Part shown: one piece after another, positions 24,449 to 37,130 of the stretch
Position numbering within the stretch: position 1 is the first letter of the stretch
Layout of the letters: every line of letters starts with the position of its first letter
Source: an uncultured bacterium
Lineage (GTDB): Bacteria > Bacillota > Clostridia > Peptostreptococcales > Anaerovoracaceae
NCBI GenBank assembly: GCA_905214225.1
Contig: CAJMLL010000005.1
Span: forward strand, 1-64,000
Length of the DNA stretch: 64,000 nt
Direction: 5' to 3'
Position numbers and translations under genes: made by a program
Notes under the pieces: generated by a model
The model's database searches: none
What the model saw: only the letters and a program-made list of their open reading frames with translations
Told to the model about the DNA's origin: nothing

Positions 24449-25408
24449 TTATACTCTGTCCGGACCGTGTATACAATCATTATTTCCGGATTTACCCTTG
24501 TCTTTTTCTTTTGTCCCCTCCCGCTCCTGAATGTAGCCATCGAGGAACTTCCGCAGGGCCCGGGTAAAGGAATTTCCCGCATTCTGCTTCAGAGTGATCA
24601 GATTAAGCGCAATGTCGATTTCCGGATCCAGCGGAACGGCCTTTCCACCATATCTCCGGACAAATGATTCCGGGCCAAGGGCAATCCCGGCTCCGCTTCT
24701 GACCAGGGCCATGATGGTCTCGATGTCCTGCGCGCGGTAAACCTTCTTTACATGAATGCCCCAGGTATAGCGCAGCTCCTGGAGAACGGAATCGTCCAGA
24801 CAGCCTTCCGGCCCGGAAATAAAGGAGCAGCCGTCCAGATCTTCGATCCGGATACTTCTCAGCAGACTCTTCGAGTCATCATCGGATACCAGGACACACT
24901 GCGGCTCTGTAAGAAGCGGATGGATATAGAAGCGTTCCGGATGCGGGACGTGCCCCTCTGGCGGAATTCTGCAGATGGCAATTTCAATCTTCTTCTCCTC
25001 CAGCATATCCATCATGGATACGCCCACATCCGTCAGGAAAGTCACCGATGTGTCCGGATGGCGGTTGAAAAATTTCACCAGCGGATCAAAAAGCTCCTGG
25101 GAATAGACACGCGGATCCAGGCCGATGGAAATCTCTGAACATACTGCGTCGCTCAGTTTTTTCCGGTCTTCTTCCAGCCGGGTCCAGGCTTCTTTAACGG
25201 CAATCGCATCGGTCTGAAACAGCCGCCCGGAAGCCGTCAGCACGACTCCCTGCGGTTCTCTTCTGAGCAGCTGGCAGCCGGTTTCCGCTTCCAGATTCTT
25301 GATCTGCAGGGAAAGCGCAGGCTGGGAAACATGCAGCTCTTCCGCCGCCTTCGACATGCTCCCATATTCCGCCGCCGCGAGAAAATACATTACCTGTAGT
25401 ATCGTCAT
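24449..25408 (-). CDS. LysR-family regulator, divergent to iorAB
   Basis: A 319-residue LysR-type regulator. Residues 1-60 form the winged helix-turn-helix (ILQVMYFLAAAEYGSMSKAAEELHVSQPALSLQIKNLE), followed by the linker helix and a two-lobed effector domain (ISIGLDPRVYS onward). I use the ATG of MTILQV at 25408 because GGAGAG lies just before it. It is divergent from iorAB, and the gap has a perfect 8-bp inverted repeat with a T-N11-A core, the usual LysR site. It very likely controls iorAB and itself, perhaps in response to an aromatic or branched 2-keto acid (inference). Confidence 0.88.
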   Translation of the reverse strand: MTILQVMYFLAAAEYGSMSKAAEELHVSQPALSLQIKNLEAETGCQLLRREPQGVVLTASGRLFQTDAIAVKEAWTRLEEDRKKLSDAVCSEISIGLDPRVYSQELFDPLVKFFNRHPDTSVTFLTDVGVSMMDMLEEKKIEIAICRIPPEGHVPHPERFYIHPLLTEPQCVLVSDDDSKSLLRSIRIEDLDGCSFISGPEGCLDDSVLQELRYTWGIHVKKVYRAQDIETIMALVRSGAGIALGPESFVRRYGGKAVPLDPEIDIALNLITLKQNAGNSFTRALRKFLDGYIQEREGTKEKDKGKSGNNDCIHGPDRV

Positions 25409-25437
25409 ATTACTCTCCATTCTATACGCTTCTGCAA

Positions 25438-25458
25438 GGTATAAGCGTCTCTTATACC
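25438..25458. promoter_or_regulatory. LysR operator between the LysR gene and iorA
   Basis: GGTATAAG-cgtct-CTTATACC, a perfect 8-bp inverted repeat with 5-bp spacer, 30 bp upstream of the LysR start codon. The T-N11-A frame is the LysR consensus. Confidence 0.7.
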
Positions 25459-25711
25459 CATATATTATAACAGTATTTCTATTTTTTCAAGAATTCAGAT
25501 AAGATAAAAGTATAGAAATCAATACAATAATTCCGCGGCTGATCCGCTGTGTGTGCAGATAAATTTCTGCAGGCCTGTGCCGGGTATCTGCCGGCAGCAT
25601 CCACAGCCCTTGATTTACCGCCGCTGAAAACAGAAAATTACAGAAAGTTGAAATTGCGCTTCCGCAATAATGGTACAGGCGGAAGCCGGAACGGAAAGGA
25701 GACGAGAGGGA

Positions 25712-27463
25712 ATGGAAAAGCGTTTGATGTCGGGAAACGAAGCCATTGCCCGCGGCGCATATGAAGCAGGCGTAAAGTTCTGCTCTGCGTATCCGGGCAC
25801 CCCAAGTACAGAAATTTTCGAGAACCTGCCGCAGTATAAGGATGTCCTCCACTGCGAGTGGGCGCCGAATGAGAAGGTTGCGACAGAGGCAGCATACGGA
25901 GCCGCAATGGCCGGTGTCCGCAGCCTGTGCGCAATGAAGCATGTCGGCCTGAATGTCGCGGCCGATCCGCTGTTCACCGCATCCTATGACGGACTGAACG
26001 GAGGCATGGTCCTCGTCAGCGCAGACGACCCGAGCATGCACTCCTCACAGAACGAGCAGGATAACCGCCACTATGCAATCGCTGCCAAGATCGCATGTCT
26101 GGAACCTTCCGATTCACAGGAATGCAAGGACTTCATGAAATACGCATTCGAAATTTCCGAGAAATTCGATATGCCGGTTATGCTCCGCACAACAACCCGT
26201 GTTTCCCACTCCAAGAGCATTGTCGAGCTGGGAGAACGGACAGAAGCCGAAGTAAAGCCGTATAAACGTGATGCAGACCGTTTTGTCAGCACACCGGCTC
26301 ATGCCTGCAAACATCATCCTCAGGTTGAGGCCAACCTGAAAGCGCTGGAAAAGTATGCCTGCGACTGTCCGCTGAACCGTATGGAAATCAAGGGTTCCAA
26401 AGTCGGTGTCGTTACCGCTTCTATTTCTTATCAGTATGCAAAGGAAATCTTCCCAGAGGATACTTCCTTCCTGAAGCTGGGCCTGACCAATCCTCTTCCG
26501 ATCAAACTGATCAGAGAGTTCGCGTCCAAAGTTGACAAGCTGTATGTCATTGAAGAGCTGGACGGCATCATGGAAGAGCAGATCAAGGCTGCAGGAATTG
26601 CGTGCACAGGAAAAGATCTGGTCAGCAACATGTTCGAGCTGAATCCGGAGCGTCTGCGCGAGGAAATCTTCGGTGAGAAGCCGGAGACCGTAGATCCTGG
26701 AGTAGAAGCTGTCGGCAGACCGCCTGCACTGTGCCCGGGATGTCCGCACAGAGGATTCTTCTACACCATGAGCAAGATCAAGGATGCCGTAATCTGCGGA
26801 GATATCGGATGCTACACACTGGGATGCGCCGCACCGCTGAACGCCATGGACTCCTGCGTATGTATGGGAGCCGGATTCTCAGCAGCAGCCGGAATGGCAA
26901 AGGCCTTCGAAGAAACCGGCCAGAAGAAGCATGTCTTCGGCGTACTCGGCGACTCCACCTTCTTCCACAGCGGTATGACCGGCGCGGCAGAGATCATCTA
27001 TAATAACGCAGATGTAATTCCAGTCGTTCTGGATAACTCCATCACCGCGATGACCGGCCAGCAGGATAACCCGGGAACCGGATTCAACCTGGAAGGAGAC
27101 ATCGCCTCCAAGATCAAGATTGAAGATGTCCTGAAAGCCATCGGATTCAAGAACGTAATCATCGTTGATCCGCAGGATCTGGATGCCATGAAGAAAGCTG
27201 CTGAAGATGCAATGAACAGCACTGAGAAGACGGCCATCATCACACGCCGTCCATGCGCAATGCTGAAACACATCGACCACCACTTCGGAAAGTGCGTGGT
27301 TGACCGCGACGTCTGCATCGGCTGCAAGAAGTGCCTGAGCGTCGGCTGCCCGGCCGTCATGATCAGAGACGGAAAGTCCATGATCGATACTTCCCTCTGT
27401 GTCGGCTGCACCGTCTGCGCACAGGTATGTCCGGTAAAGGCAATCAGAAGGGAGGATCAGTAA
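25712..27463 (+). CDS. iorA: Indolepyruvate:ferredoxin oxidoreductase, alpha subunit
   Basis: The large subunit of a thiamine-pyrophosphate 2-keto acid oxidoreductase that converts indolepyruvate and other aryl pyruvates to aryl-acetyl-CoA while reducing ferredoxin. At 583 residues it is of normal size. It has the pyrimidine-binding half first (CSAYPGTPSTEIFENL), the TPP core (LCPGCPHRGFFY, GDIGCYTLG, FGVLGDSTFFHSG), and a C-terminal two-cluster ferredoxin domain (CIGCKKCLSVGCP, CVGCTVCAQVCP). The start is ATG 25712, nine bases after AAGGAGA. iorB follows immediately. It belongs to the oxidative side of aromatic amino acid fermentation. Confidence 0.95.
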   Translation: MEKRLMSGNEAIARGAYEAGVKFCSAYPGTPSTEIFENLPQYKDVLHCEWAPNEKVATEAAYGAAMAGVRSLCAMKHVGLNVAADPLFTASYDGLNGGMVLVSADDPSMHSSQNEQDNRHYAIAAKIACLEPSDSQECKDFMKYAFEISEKFDMPVMLRTTTRVSHSKSIVELGERTEAEVKPYKRDADRFVSTPAHACKHHPQVEANLKALEKYACDCPLNRMEIKGSKVGVVTASISYQYAKEIFPEDTSFLKLGLTNPLPIKLIREFASKVDKLYVIEELDGIMEEQIKAAGIACTGKDLVSNMFELNPERLREEIFGEKPETVDPGVEAVGRPPALCPGCPHRGFFYTMSKIKDAVICGDIGCYTLGCAAPLNAMDSCVCMGAGFSAAAGMAKAFEETGQKKHVFGVLGDSTFFHSGMTGAAEIIYNNADVIPVVLDNSITAMTGQQDNPGTGFNLEGDIASKIKIEDVLKAIGFKNVIIVDPQDLDAMKKAAEDAMNSTEKTAIITRRPCAMLKHIDHHFGKCVVDRDVCIGCKKCLSVGCPAVMIRDGKSMIDTSLCVGCTVCAQVCPVKAIRREDQ

Positions 27464-27464
27464 G

Positions 27465-28049
27465 ATGAAAACCAAGAGTGCAATTTTAGTCGGCGTCGGC
27501 GGACAGGGCGCGATTCTTACTGCCCGTGTACTGGTAAACGGCCTGATGAAGCAGGGCTACGACGTAAAGATGTCTGAAGTCCACGGCATGAGTCAGCGCG
27601 GCGGAAGCGTATCCACACAGGTCCGCTGGGGAGAAAAAGTCTACTCCCCGCTGATCGGAAAAGGAGAAGCCGATCTGCTCGTTGCCTTTGAAGAGATGGA
27701 AGCCGTCCGCTACGCAGATTATCTGAAGCCGGGCGCCATCGCCGTCATCAACAACTACCGTCAGGATTCTTCCCTGACTGCAGCAGGTCTTGCGGAATAT
27801 CCGGAAGGCTGCATAGAGGCTATGCAGAAACACTTTAAATGCTTCACCCTGAAAGCAGAAGAGATTGCAAAAGAGATCGGCAGCGTAAAATGCACCAATA
27901 TCGTTCTGTTCGGCGCAATGACCGAAGCCCTGGATCTCGGTGATGTGGACTGGGAAGAGGTTATCAGGGAGACCGTACCTCCTAAGTTCGCTGAAATGAA
28001 CATCCAGGCTTACCGCCGCGGAAAAGAAGCTGCAAAAGCAGACGCGTAG
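27465..28049 (+). CDS. iorB: Indolepyruvate:ferredoxin oxidoreductase, beta subunit
   Basis: A 194-residue gamma/delta-type domain of a 2-keto acid:ferredoxin oxidoreductase that binds CoA and completes the active site of IorA. Family signatures are VGVGGQGAILTARVLVNGLM, the SEVHGMSQRGGSV segment and DLLVAFEEMEAVRYADYLKPG. GGAGG overlaps the end of iorA and the two genes are one base apart, so they are translated together. A terminator lies 70 bp downstream. Confidence 0.95.
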   Translation: MKTKSAILVGVGGQGAILTARVLVNGLMKQGYDVKMSEVHGMSQRGGSVSTQVRWGEKVYSPLIGKGEADLLVAFEEMEAVRYADYLKPGAIAVINNYRQDSSLTAAGLAEYPEGCIEAMQKHFKCFTLKAEEIAKEIGSVKCTNIVLFGAMTEALDLGDVDWEEVIRETVPPKFAEMNIQAYRRGKEAAKADA

Positions 28050-28121
28050 TCAGTAACATATACTGCAAAAGAAAATGCCGGAACTCCACATCCGGATTTA
28101 CAAGCTCTAATCACTTACGAG

Positions 28122-28156
28122 CAGGAGGCAGCGCCAGATCATGGTGCTGTCTCCTG
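28122..28156 (+). terminator. Terminator after iorB
   Basis: CAGGAGGCAGCGCC and GGTGCTGTCTCCTG pair through 14 positions with two G-T pairs, followed by TCTTTTACT on the plus strand. Confidence 0.75.
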
Positions 28157-28286
28157 TCTTTTACTGCAAGATTCAGCTTTTCCGGCTTTCCTGGCTTACT
28201 TAATAGAAGAGACGAGAAGACGATAAAAAAAGGCCGCCGCCCGGCTTTATTATCGCAGCTTCGTGCAGCGTCCCTCAAAAAACAGC

Positions 28287-28323
28287 GCGTCCGCGCGGCC
28301 TGATCCCAGGCCGGCGCGGACGC
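28287..28323 (-). terminator. Terminator after the V-ATPase operon
   Basis: GCGTCCGCGC-GGCCTG and CAGGCC-GCGCGGACGC form a very stable stem with one bulge. The minus strand continues GCTGTTTTTTG. It lies 42 bp past the stop of the last ATPase gene. Confidence 0.9.
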
Positions 28324-28364
28324 CTTTCTCTTTTCATGAAACATGTTCCAGCTTATTTTATCCA

Positions 28365-29018
28365 CTACTGCTGGTAGTCGTGCGCATCCTCCAGAACCAT
28401 GTCTTTTACCTTCATCAGTCTGGTCTGATTGGATCTCTCACCCTCATCCAGCTTCATCTGGATATAGCGGATGGTGGTCTCAAGACGCGGAATCATAACA
28501 TATTCCAAGGCGTTGACCCGGCGTCTGGTTTTCTCCAGCTCTGCAGCCATGAGCTGTACTTCCTTCTCATGGGCAGCCAGATCCAGAAGTTTCGGGAACA
28601 CATCCGCGGCTGCGCTGATGGCGCCGTCCAGATCACCGGACGTGTCCGCATATCCGTAGGCATAAACATCTGTCGGATCCTTGGCGGTTGTCTGGAAGGA
28701 GAATTCCGGAACGTTGACGCTCATGATATTCTTCTTCTGCACAGAAAGCTCTACGCCCTGCTTCGGATACATCAGAGCCTCTTCCATCGCCTCATTGCTC
28801 ATGACGGCATTGGCCTTCTCAAAGTCCTTATACATTGCCGCGAGCTCCTTCTCGACTTCCTGGCGGAGCCGCCCGTTTTCCCGGGCCAGCTCCAGAAAGT
28901 TCTTCATCAGCTCATCGCGCTTGTCCTTCATCAGCTTGTGTCCGCGTTCTGCGGTTGCCAGACGTTTTTTCAGCGTGGAGAGCATCATTCTGGTAGGATT
29001 GACATTTAATCTGTCCAT
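28365..29018 (-). CDS. ntpD: V-type ATPase subunit D (central rotor stalk)
   Basis: A 217-residue, almost fully helical protein that forms the rotating axle within the A3B3 head. The start MDRLNVNPTRMMLSTLKKRLATAERGHKLMKDKRDEL and the C-terminal EKTRRRVNALEYVMIPRLETTIRYI are strongly conserved features of subunit D. It is the last gene of the nine-gene operon, 8 bp after ntpB and before a strong terminator. Confidence 0.95.
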   Translation of the reverse strand: MDRLNVNPTRMMLSTLKKRLATAERGHKLMKDKRDELMKNFLELARENGRLRQEVEKELAAMYKDFEKANAVMSNEAMEEALMYPKQGVELSVQKKNIMSVNVPEFSFQTTAKDPTDVYAYGYADTSGDLDGAISAAADVFPKLLDLAAHEKEVQLMAAELEKTRRRVNALEYVMIPRLETTIRYIQMKLDEGERSNQTRLMKVKDMVLEDAHDYQQ

Positions 29019-29026
29019 AGGATCAC

Positions 29027-30400
29027 CTACCTGTCGTAATACTTCTCAATCAGCTTGTCATCAATTCTCTTCAGCTCGCTCTTCGGCAGGATCTTCAGCA
29101 GATCCCAGCCCAGATCAAGCGTCTCTTCAATGCTTCTGTCCGTGTCATTTCCCTGAGAGACGTAGCGTTTCTCGAATTCATCACTGAACTTCGCGTACTT
29201 CAGGTCGGTCTCTGTCAGTGCGGCTTCACCGAGGATGGTGGCCAGCTCCAGACTTTCTTTACCTTTCGCATAGGCGGCGAACAGCTGGTTCATGGTGTCC
29301 GCGTGGTCTTCTCTGGTCTTTCCCTTTCCGATACCTTTATCCTTCAGACGGGACAGGGACGGAAGTACATCGATCGGCGGCTCGATCCCCTTACGGTAAA
29401 GCTCCTTGGACAGAATGATCTGTCCCTCGGTGATGTATCCGGTCAGGTCCGGGATCGGGTGCGTGATGTCGCCTTCCGGCATGGTCAGGATCGGGATCAG
29501 GGTGATGGATCCGTCATAGCCCTTCTTTCTGCCGGCACGCTCGTACATGGTTGCCAGGTCGGTATAGAGGTAGCCCGGGTAGCCGCGGCGTCCCGGTACT
29601 TCCTTACGTGCGGCGGATACTTCACGCAGCGCCTCGGCGTAGTTGGTGATATCGGTCAGGATGACCAGCACGTGCATGCCCAGGTCAAAGGCCAGGTACT
29701 CTGCAGCGGTCAGGGCCATTCTCGGGGTTGCGATACGTTCTACGGCCGGGTCGTTCGCCAGGTTCATGAACATGACGGTACGGTCGATGGCTCCAGTTCT
29801 TCTGAAGTCGGATGCGAAGTAATCGGCTTCCTCATAGGTAATTCCAATCGCCGCGAAGACAACCGCGAATTTGGATTCTCCGCCGTCCAGTACCTTTGCC
29901 TGACGGGCAATCTGTGCCGCCAGCTGTGCGTGCGGCAGTCCGGATTCGGAGAAGATCGGCAGCTTCTGTCCTCTTACCAGAGTGTTCAGTCCGTCAATTG
30001 CGGATACTCCGGTCTGAATGAACTCTGCCGGGTAGTCTCTGGCCGCCGGGTTCATCGCCAGTCCGTTGATGTCCAGGGATTTTTCCGGAATGATGTCCGG
30101 ACCGCCGTCTGCCGGGCGTCCCATACCATCGAACACACGTCCGAGGATTTCCGGGGAAACCTTCAGCTCGGTTCCTTTTCCAAGGAAACGGACGGAACTT
30201 TCCTTCAGGTTGATTCCCGCCGCACTCTCAAAAAGCTGGACCAGAACGTCTCCGCCGTTAATTTCCAGAACCTTGCACAGACGCTTCTCGCCGTTCTGCA
30301 GGAGGATTTCTCCCAGCTCATCATAGGTAGCGCCTTCTACATCTTTTACCAGCATCAGAGGGCCGGCAACTTCTGATATTGTTTTATATTCCTTAATCAT
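29027..30400 (-). CDS. ntpB: V-type ATPase subunit B (regulatory head subunit)
   Basis: A 457-residue non-catalytic nucleotide-binding subunit of the head. It has an N-terminal beta-barrel ([20 protein letters not shown]), the degenerate P-loop region ([22 protein letters not shown]), which lacks the usual GKT, and the [27 protein letters not shown] segment diagnostic of B subunits. Its start overlaps the last codons and stop of ntpA by 8 bp. Confidence 0.96.
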   Translation of the reverse strand: MIKEYKTISEVAGPLMLVKDVEGATYDELGEILLQNGEKRLCKVLEINGGDVLVQLFESAAGINLKESSVRFLGKGTELKVSPEILGRVFDGMGRPADGGPDIIPEKSLDINGLAMNPAARDYPAEFIQTGVSAIDGLNTLVRGQKLPIFSESGLPHAQLAAQIARQAKVLDGGESKFAVVFAAIGITYEEADYFASDFRRTGAIDRTVMFMNLANDPAVERIATPRMALTAAEYLAFDLGMHVLVILTDITNYAEALREVSAARKEVPGRRGYPGYLYTDLATMYERAGRKKGYDGSITLIPILTMPEGDITHPIPDLTGYITEGQIILSKELYRKGIEPPIDVLPSLSRLKDKGIGKGKTREDHADTMNQLFAAYAKGKESLELATILGEAALTETDLKYAKFSDEFEKRYVSQGNDTDRSIEETLDLGWDLLKILPKSELKRIDDKLIEKYYDR

Positions 30401-32171
30401 CGTTCTCCGCCTCCTCTGCGATCAGCGCCTGAATGCTGTCTTTCAGCTCCTGCATCAGGCTGTCATAGGCGCCGTCAACCTTGTCTTCTTCCAGATATTT
30501 AAAACGTCCGATTTTCTCCTTGACCGGGAGTGTTTCCAGTTTATTGAACGGGGCTCCTTTGCCGACGCCGTCAACGGCTAGATCAAAGTAGCTCAGGATC
30601 AGCTTCAGCATCTTATACTGCTTATTCATGGAAGAATAGGTATCGATGTCGTGGAAAGCGTTCTGGTGCAGGTAGTCCTCACGGATGGACTTGCAGGCAT
30701 CCAGTTTTACACGGTCTTCCAGTGACAGGGCATCTACACCGACCAGCTGTACGATTTCGTTCAGGTTGGCCTCTTCCTGCAGCAGCCTCAGTGCCTGGGC
30801 ACGGAGTTTCGGGAACTCCTTATTCACGTTCTTCTCAAACCACGGGGTCAGACGGTCAACATACAGGGAGTAACTCTGCAGCCAGTCGATCGCCGGGAAG
30901 TGACGCTCATGCGCCAGGGTCGCGGACAGACACCAGAATACCTTTACAATTCTCAGGGTCGCCTGTGATACCGGCTCGGAAATATCTCCGCCCGGCGGGG
31001 ATACGGCTCCGATTGCGCTCAGTGCGCCGATACGGTCATCGGATCCCAGTGTGCGGACTCTTCCGGCACGCTCGTAAAACTGCGCCAGACGGGAGCCCAG
31101 GTAGGCCGGGTATCCTTCTTCACCAGGCATCTCTTCCAGACGTCCGGACATCTCACGCAGCGCCTCTGCCCAGCGGGAGGTGGAATCCGCCATCAGCGCT
31201 ACAGAATATCCCATGTCGCGGAAGTACTCTGCAATGGTAATTCCGGTGTAAATGGATGCTTCACGGGCTGCTACCGGCATATCAGATGTATTCGCGATCA
31301 GAACGGTTCTCTTCATCAGAGACTCGCCTGTGCGCGGGTCCTTCAGTGCAGGGAACTCGTTCAGTACATCGGTCATCTCATTTCCACGCTCGCCGCAGCC
31401 GATGTAAACAACGATGTCCGCGTCCGCCCATTTTGCCAGCTGATGCTGTACAACGGTCTTTCCGGATCCGAACGGTCCCGGAACCGCGGCAACTCCGCCC
31501 TTTGCGATCGGGAACATCGTATCAATGACACGCTGTCCGGTGATCAGCGGCATGTCCGGAACGAGCTTTTCTTTATATGGTCTGCCGACACGGACCGGCC
31601 ATTTCTGCATCAGGGTCAGTTCCTTCTCTTCACCGCTGTCCAGTTTCAGTACAGCGACCTTCTGGTCGACGGTGTAGGATCCTGCCTCAATGGACACGAT
31701 CTGACCGCGGAGCGGATACGGAACCATGATCTTATGCTTTACAACGGCGGTTTCATCTACCGTTCCGATTACATCTCCGGACTCAACCTCATCACCAGCC
31801 TTGACGCACGGTGTGAATTCCCATTTCTTTTCACGGTCGAGAGCCGGCACCTGGATACCTCTAGTGATATTCGGGCCAACCTTCTCATACATTGTTTCCA
31901 GCGGACGCTGAATTCCATCGTAAATATTTTCAATCAGTCCCGGCCCCAGCTCTACAGAAAGCTGTGCGCCTGTGCTGACCACCGGCGCTCCCGGTCCGAT
32001 TCCTGCTGTTTCCTCGTAAACCTGAATAGATGCATCGCCTCCGCGCATCTCGATGATCTCACCGATCAGTCCCAGATCACCAACGCGGACTACGTCGAAC
32101 ATATCCGCATCTTCCATGCCGGATGCAACGACCAGAGGTCCAGAAACCTTCGTAATTGTTCCCTGCGCCAT
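30393..32171 (-). CDS. ntpA: V-type ATPase subunit A (catalytic)
   Basis: The 592-residue catalytic subunit, which hydrolyses or makes ATP. The P-loop GPFGSGKT is at residues 232-239, followed by [15 protein letters not shown] with the catalytic Glu, and [36 protein letters not shown]. The extra domain near residues 110-190 (the non-homologous region) separates V/A-type A subunits from F1 beta. Length and motifs are complete. The start codon directly follows the ntpF stop. Confidence 0.97.
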   Translation of the reverse strand: MAQGTITKVSGPLVVASGMEDADMFDVVRVGDLGLIGEIIEMRGGDASIQVYEETAGIGPGAPVVSTGAQLSVELGPGLIENIYDGIQRPLETMYEKVGPNITRGIQVPALDREKKWEFTPCVKAGDEVESGDVIGTVDETAVVKHKIMVPYPLRGQIVSIEAGSYTVDQKVAVLKLDSGEEKELTLMQKWPVRVGRPYKEKLVPDMPLITGQRVIDTMFPIAKGGVAAVPGPFGSGKTVVQHQLAKWADADIVVYIGCGERGNEMTDVLNEFPALKDPRTGESLMKRTVLIANTSDMPVAAREASIYTGITIAEYFRDMGYSVALMADSTSRWAEALREMSGRLEEMPGEEGYPAYLGSRLAQFYERAGRVRTLGSDDRIGALSAIGAVSPPGGDISEPVSQATLRIVKVFWCLSATLAHERHFPAIDWLQSYSLYVDRLTPWFEKNVNKEFPKLRAQALRLLQEEANLNEIVQLVGVDALSLEDRVKLDACKSIREDYLHQNAFHDIDTYSSMNKQYKMLKLILSYFDLAVDGVGKGAPFNKLETLPVKEKIGRFKYLEEDKVDGAYDSLMQELKDSIQALIAEEAENDD

Positions 32172-32495
32172 CTATTTCTCACCTCCAAATAATATATCTG
32201 CTCCGACAGCTCTTTCCACGGCTTTGCTGACATTTCTCAGTCCCTCGCCGGTGGCTCCGTTTCTGTCCGGGATCGTAATGATCGCCGGAAGCATCATATC
32301 TTTATATTTATCAACTTCATTCGGGATCTCCGCCGCGATTTTCTCCGTAATATACAGAATCGCGTAGTCCTCTTCTGCCAGCTTATGCACCAGCTTCCGG
32401 GCCTCATCCCCTGAACTGACAGGGAACACAGACAGGCCTACCGACTGAAATCCCAGGACAGACGCTCTGTCCCCGATAACACCGACCTTATACAT
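32172..32495 (-). CDS. ntpG: V-type ATPase subunit F (rotor)
   Basis: A 107-residue Rossmann-like subunit that joins subunit D in the central rotor (called NtpG in Enterococcus naming). Characteristic features are MYKVGVIGDRASVLGFQSVGL at the N-terminus and DYAILYITEKIAAEIP in the middle. It overlaps the end of ntpC by 8 bp and abuts ntpA. Confidence 0.93.
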   Translation of the reverse strand: MYKVGVIGDRASVLGFQSVGLSVFPVSSGDEARKLVHKLAEEDYAILYITEKIAAEIPNEVDKYKDMMLPAIITIPDRNGATGEGLRNVSKAVERAVGADILFGGEK

Positions 32496-33495
32496 ATGGT
32501 TCCCTTATCCTTTCTTCTATTTCATCCGGATCGAACCCGAACTGGCTGCCCATCAGCGCAATCCGAAGATTCGAAAGTTCCTGGTGCTTGGCGAACCAGA
32601 ATCCTTCAATCGGAACGATTCCGAACGGCTCATACTTTGCTTTTCTCACATGGTCCATGACCGCATCATCCCGGAGCCGCTCAAACAGCCCGAAACTTCC
32701 CGTTTCCTTCAGCGCCTTACCGCCTTCGGTGAATGCCTGCTGGAATCCGTACGGCGCCAGCCTTTCTCCGACACGGGAGTACGCCTCTTCATAACAGGAA
32801 ATCAGAAGCTGAAGCGGGATGTTTCCACCGCTGATGAACAGGTCCTTAAACGCAGACCACGGTTTCCCCATGCTGCGGAAGCGGACGAACACGCCCAGAT
32901 TCACCGCGTCGATCTGCCGGCGCACCAGTTCCTCCATGAACGGTTCCTCCATCGCGGTCACATCATCCAGCATCTGCTTATAGCAAGCCTTATCCAGGAT
33001 CAGGTCGATGGCCTGCGGATCATGCCCTCTTCCGAAGGTGTCCGCGGCATCCGCAATGGCCTTTTTCAGCCCTTCCGGCATTCCCGATCCGCTGCGCTCT
33101 CTGATCAGCAGTTCCATTTTCTCGGCCGGGATACTTCCCGCATCCGACATCATGGCCGGATCCGGCGTTTTCCCCAGCGCCTCTGCCTTCAGGCAGACCT
33201 TGGCGTTGTGAAAATCCGACGGATAAAGATTGAATGCCAGTTCCGAAGGATCTGGAACCGTGCTGAATACGATTTCATGCAGCTTTTCCTCTTCCCGGTG
33301 CAGAAACGGGTCGATTCCGCCCGCCTTCAGCTCCTTGGACTCCTCATAGCCGAACTCTCTCAGCATGGCCTCCGCGGCCTCCAGATCGCGGCTTCCCGCA
33401 ATGCGCATCAGGTCCTTGCGCGTCATCAGATGCCTGGTGAAATTTCCAATGTATGAGTCTGCAAAGATGTAATCTGTCTCTTTTCTCTTTGCCAT
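32488..33495 (-). CDS. ntpC: V-type ATPase subunit C (stalk funnel)
   Basis: A 335-residue subunit that sits as a funnel between the rotor axle and the membrane c-ring. It is helical throughout, with AHADSYIGN-like start DYIFADSYIGNFTRHLMT and the C-terminal AKYEPFGIVPIEGFWFAKHQELSNLRIALMG, where the family is best conserved. It is placed between ntpE and ntpG, as in Enterococcus. Confidence 0.92.
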   Translation of the reverse strand: MAKRKETDYIFADSYIGNFTRHLMTRKDLMRIAGSRDLEAAEAMLREFGYEESKELKAGGIDPFLHREEEKLHEIVFSTVPDPSELAFNLYPSDFHNAKVCLKAEALGKTPDPAMMSDAGSIPAEKMELLIRERSGSGMPEGLKKAIADAADTFGRGHDPQAIDLILDKACYKQMLDDVTAMEEPFMEELVRRQIDAVNLGVFVRFRSMGKPWSAFKDLFISGGNIPLQLLISCYEEAYSRVGERLAPYGFQQAFTEGGKALKETGSFGLFERLRDDAVMDHVRKAKYEPFGIVPIEGFWFAKHQELSNLRIALMGSQFGFDPDEIEERIREPYV

Positions 33496-33507
33496 ACCAA
33501 TTTCTCC

Positions 33508-34095
33508 CTATTGCACGCGGAACAGAATCTCCGCCGCCTTTTCCGCCAGTTCCTCCCTGGCCTCCTTGGCGAAACTTTCGATCGTTCCGTTGATGTATAC
33601 CTTTCCATCGCGCAGCATCAGTCCGCCGGAAAACGGTCTTGTCTCCTCAGAAAGTGTAAACGCACTTCCCGGGATTTCCTTCTTCAGCGCCTTCATCAGC
33701 GCCTCACCGACCTTTTCGCGGTCCCGCGCGTTCAGGATGACTTCAGCTTTCTTCAGGCCCGTTTCCGCAGCGATTCCGGTAAGAAACGCAACATATTCTC
33801 CCGGCTCAAGATCCGCCGCCTCTTCCGCAGCCTTAGAAAAGCACGCGTTCAGTTTTTCCTGCTTCGTCTGCAGGAGCAGCTTGCGGCTGTCGATATCCGC
33901 GACCGACTGTCTGCGGCTGATGACTTTCAGCTTATCTTCCTTTCCGCGCTGCTCCGCGTCTTTTACCTTCTGATCTGCCTCCTGCTGCGCCCGGCTTACG
34001 ATTTCGTCTGCCTGCTTCTGTGCGTCTTCCGCGATGGACCTGGCCTGCATTTCTGCATCTTCTATAATTTTCGATGTAATCTTTTCAATACTCAT
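33508..34095 (-). CDS. ntpE: V-type ATPase subunit E (peripheral stalk)
   Basis: A 195-residue peripheral stalk subunit. From the ATG at 34095 (MSIEKITSKIIEDAEMQARS) it has a long heptad coiled coil of about 95 residues rich in A, E, K and Q, then a globular head-binding domain ending GGLMLRDGKVYINGTIESF. It pairs with the 108-residue coiled-coil protein at the top of the operon. Confidence 0.9.
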   Translation of the reverse strand: MSIEKITSKIIEDAEMQARSIAEDAQKQADEIVSRAQQEADQKVKDAEQRGKEDKLKVISRRQSVADIDSRKLLLQTKQEKLNACFSKAAEEAADLEPGEYVAFLTGIAAETGLKKAEVILNARDREKVGEALMKALKKEIPGSAFTLSEETRPFSGGLMLRDGKVYINGTIESFAKEAREELAEKAAEILFRVQ

Positions 34096-34137
34096 TTGTC
34101 CACGTCCTATCTCTTGCTCACTGCTTTTTGACAAAAG

Positions 34138-36580
<2,443 letters not shown>

Positions 36581-36593
<13 letters not shown>

Positions 36594-36907
36594 TTTCGAT
36601 TCACGATCCTTTCTTTAATCAGCCGGACGGCTTCCTCTGAATTCCGGTCTGCAGATTCTGCGACTGCCGCGCACTCTGCTTCTGCCTTACGCATGGAAGC
36701 TTCATAATTCTTTTCCGCTTCCTCCGTTCCTTCCCGGATCAGTGCGTCATAAATCGTTCCGGCTCTCGCGTCCGCGTCTGAAATCAATGCGTCCGCTTTT
36801 CTGCGGCTCTCGGCAAGCCGCTCTTTTCCATCCTCGGCCGCCTGCTGCACGATTTCTTCCGCTCTGCTTTCTGCAGCCCGGACATCATCGAGCTCCTTAT
36901 CGAACAT
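36581..36907 (-). CDS. ntpF: V-type ATPase small coiled-coil stalk subunit (G/H type)
   Basis: A 108-residue, highly charged protein with no hydrophobic segment. It is predicted to be coiled coil from residue 5 to about 100 (AAESRAEEIVQQAAEDGKERLAES). Position as first gene before subunit I and its composition match NtpF in Enterococcus and AhaH in archaea, which pair with subunit E in the peripheral stalk. Sequence conservation in this family is low, so the call rests on context. Confidence 0.85.
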
Positions 36908-36960
36908 ACTGCGCCTCCTTCCTGTCTCATGCGAGACTGATGCCGTACATGAATATTTTT

Positions 36961-36980
36961 ACGGACAATATAGTGTCCGT
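36961..36980 (-). repeat. Inverted repeat in the V-ATPase leader
   Basis: ACGGACA-atatag-TGTCCGT, a perfect 7-bp inverted repeat 54 bp before the first ATPase gene. It may form a hairpin in the leader or act as an operator. Confidence 0.5.
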
Positions 36981-37101
36981 ATGATAAACGACAGTCTTTC
37001 TCCCCCTTTCCACATGCTGATGCGCTGATGGGGGCCGGCAGTTCTGCTGCCGTCTTGATGCAGAACAATAAAATGAGAAAATATCATCTATTCTCACTTG
37101 C

Positions 37102-37130
37102 CTTATATTACTTATAATATAGCAAATCAA
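37102..37130 (-). promoter_or_regulatory. Promoter of the V-ATPase operon
   Basis: TTGATT, 17-bp spacer, TATAAG on the minus strand, giving a leader of about 190 nt. Confidence 0.6.
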
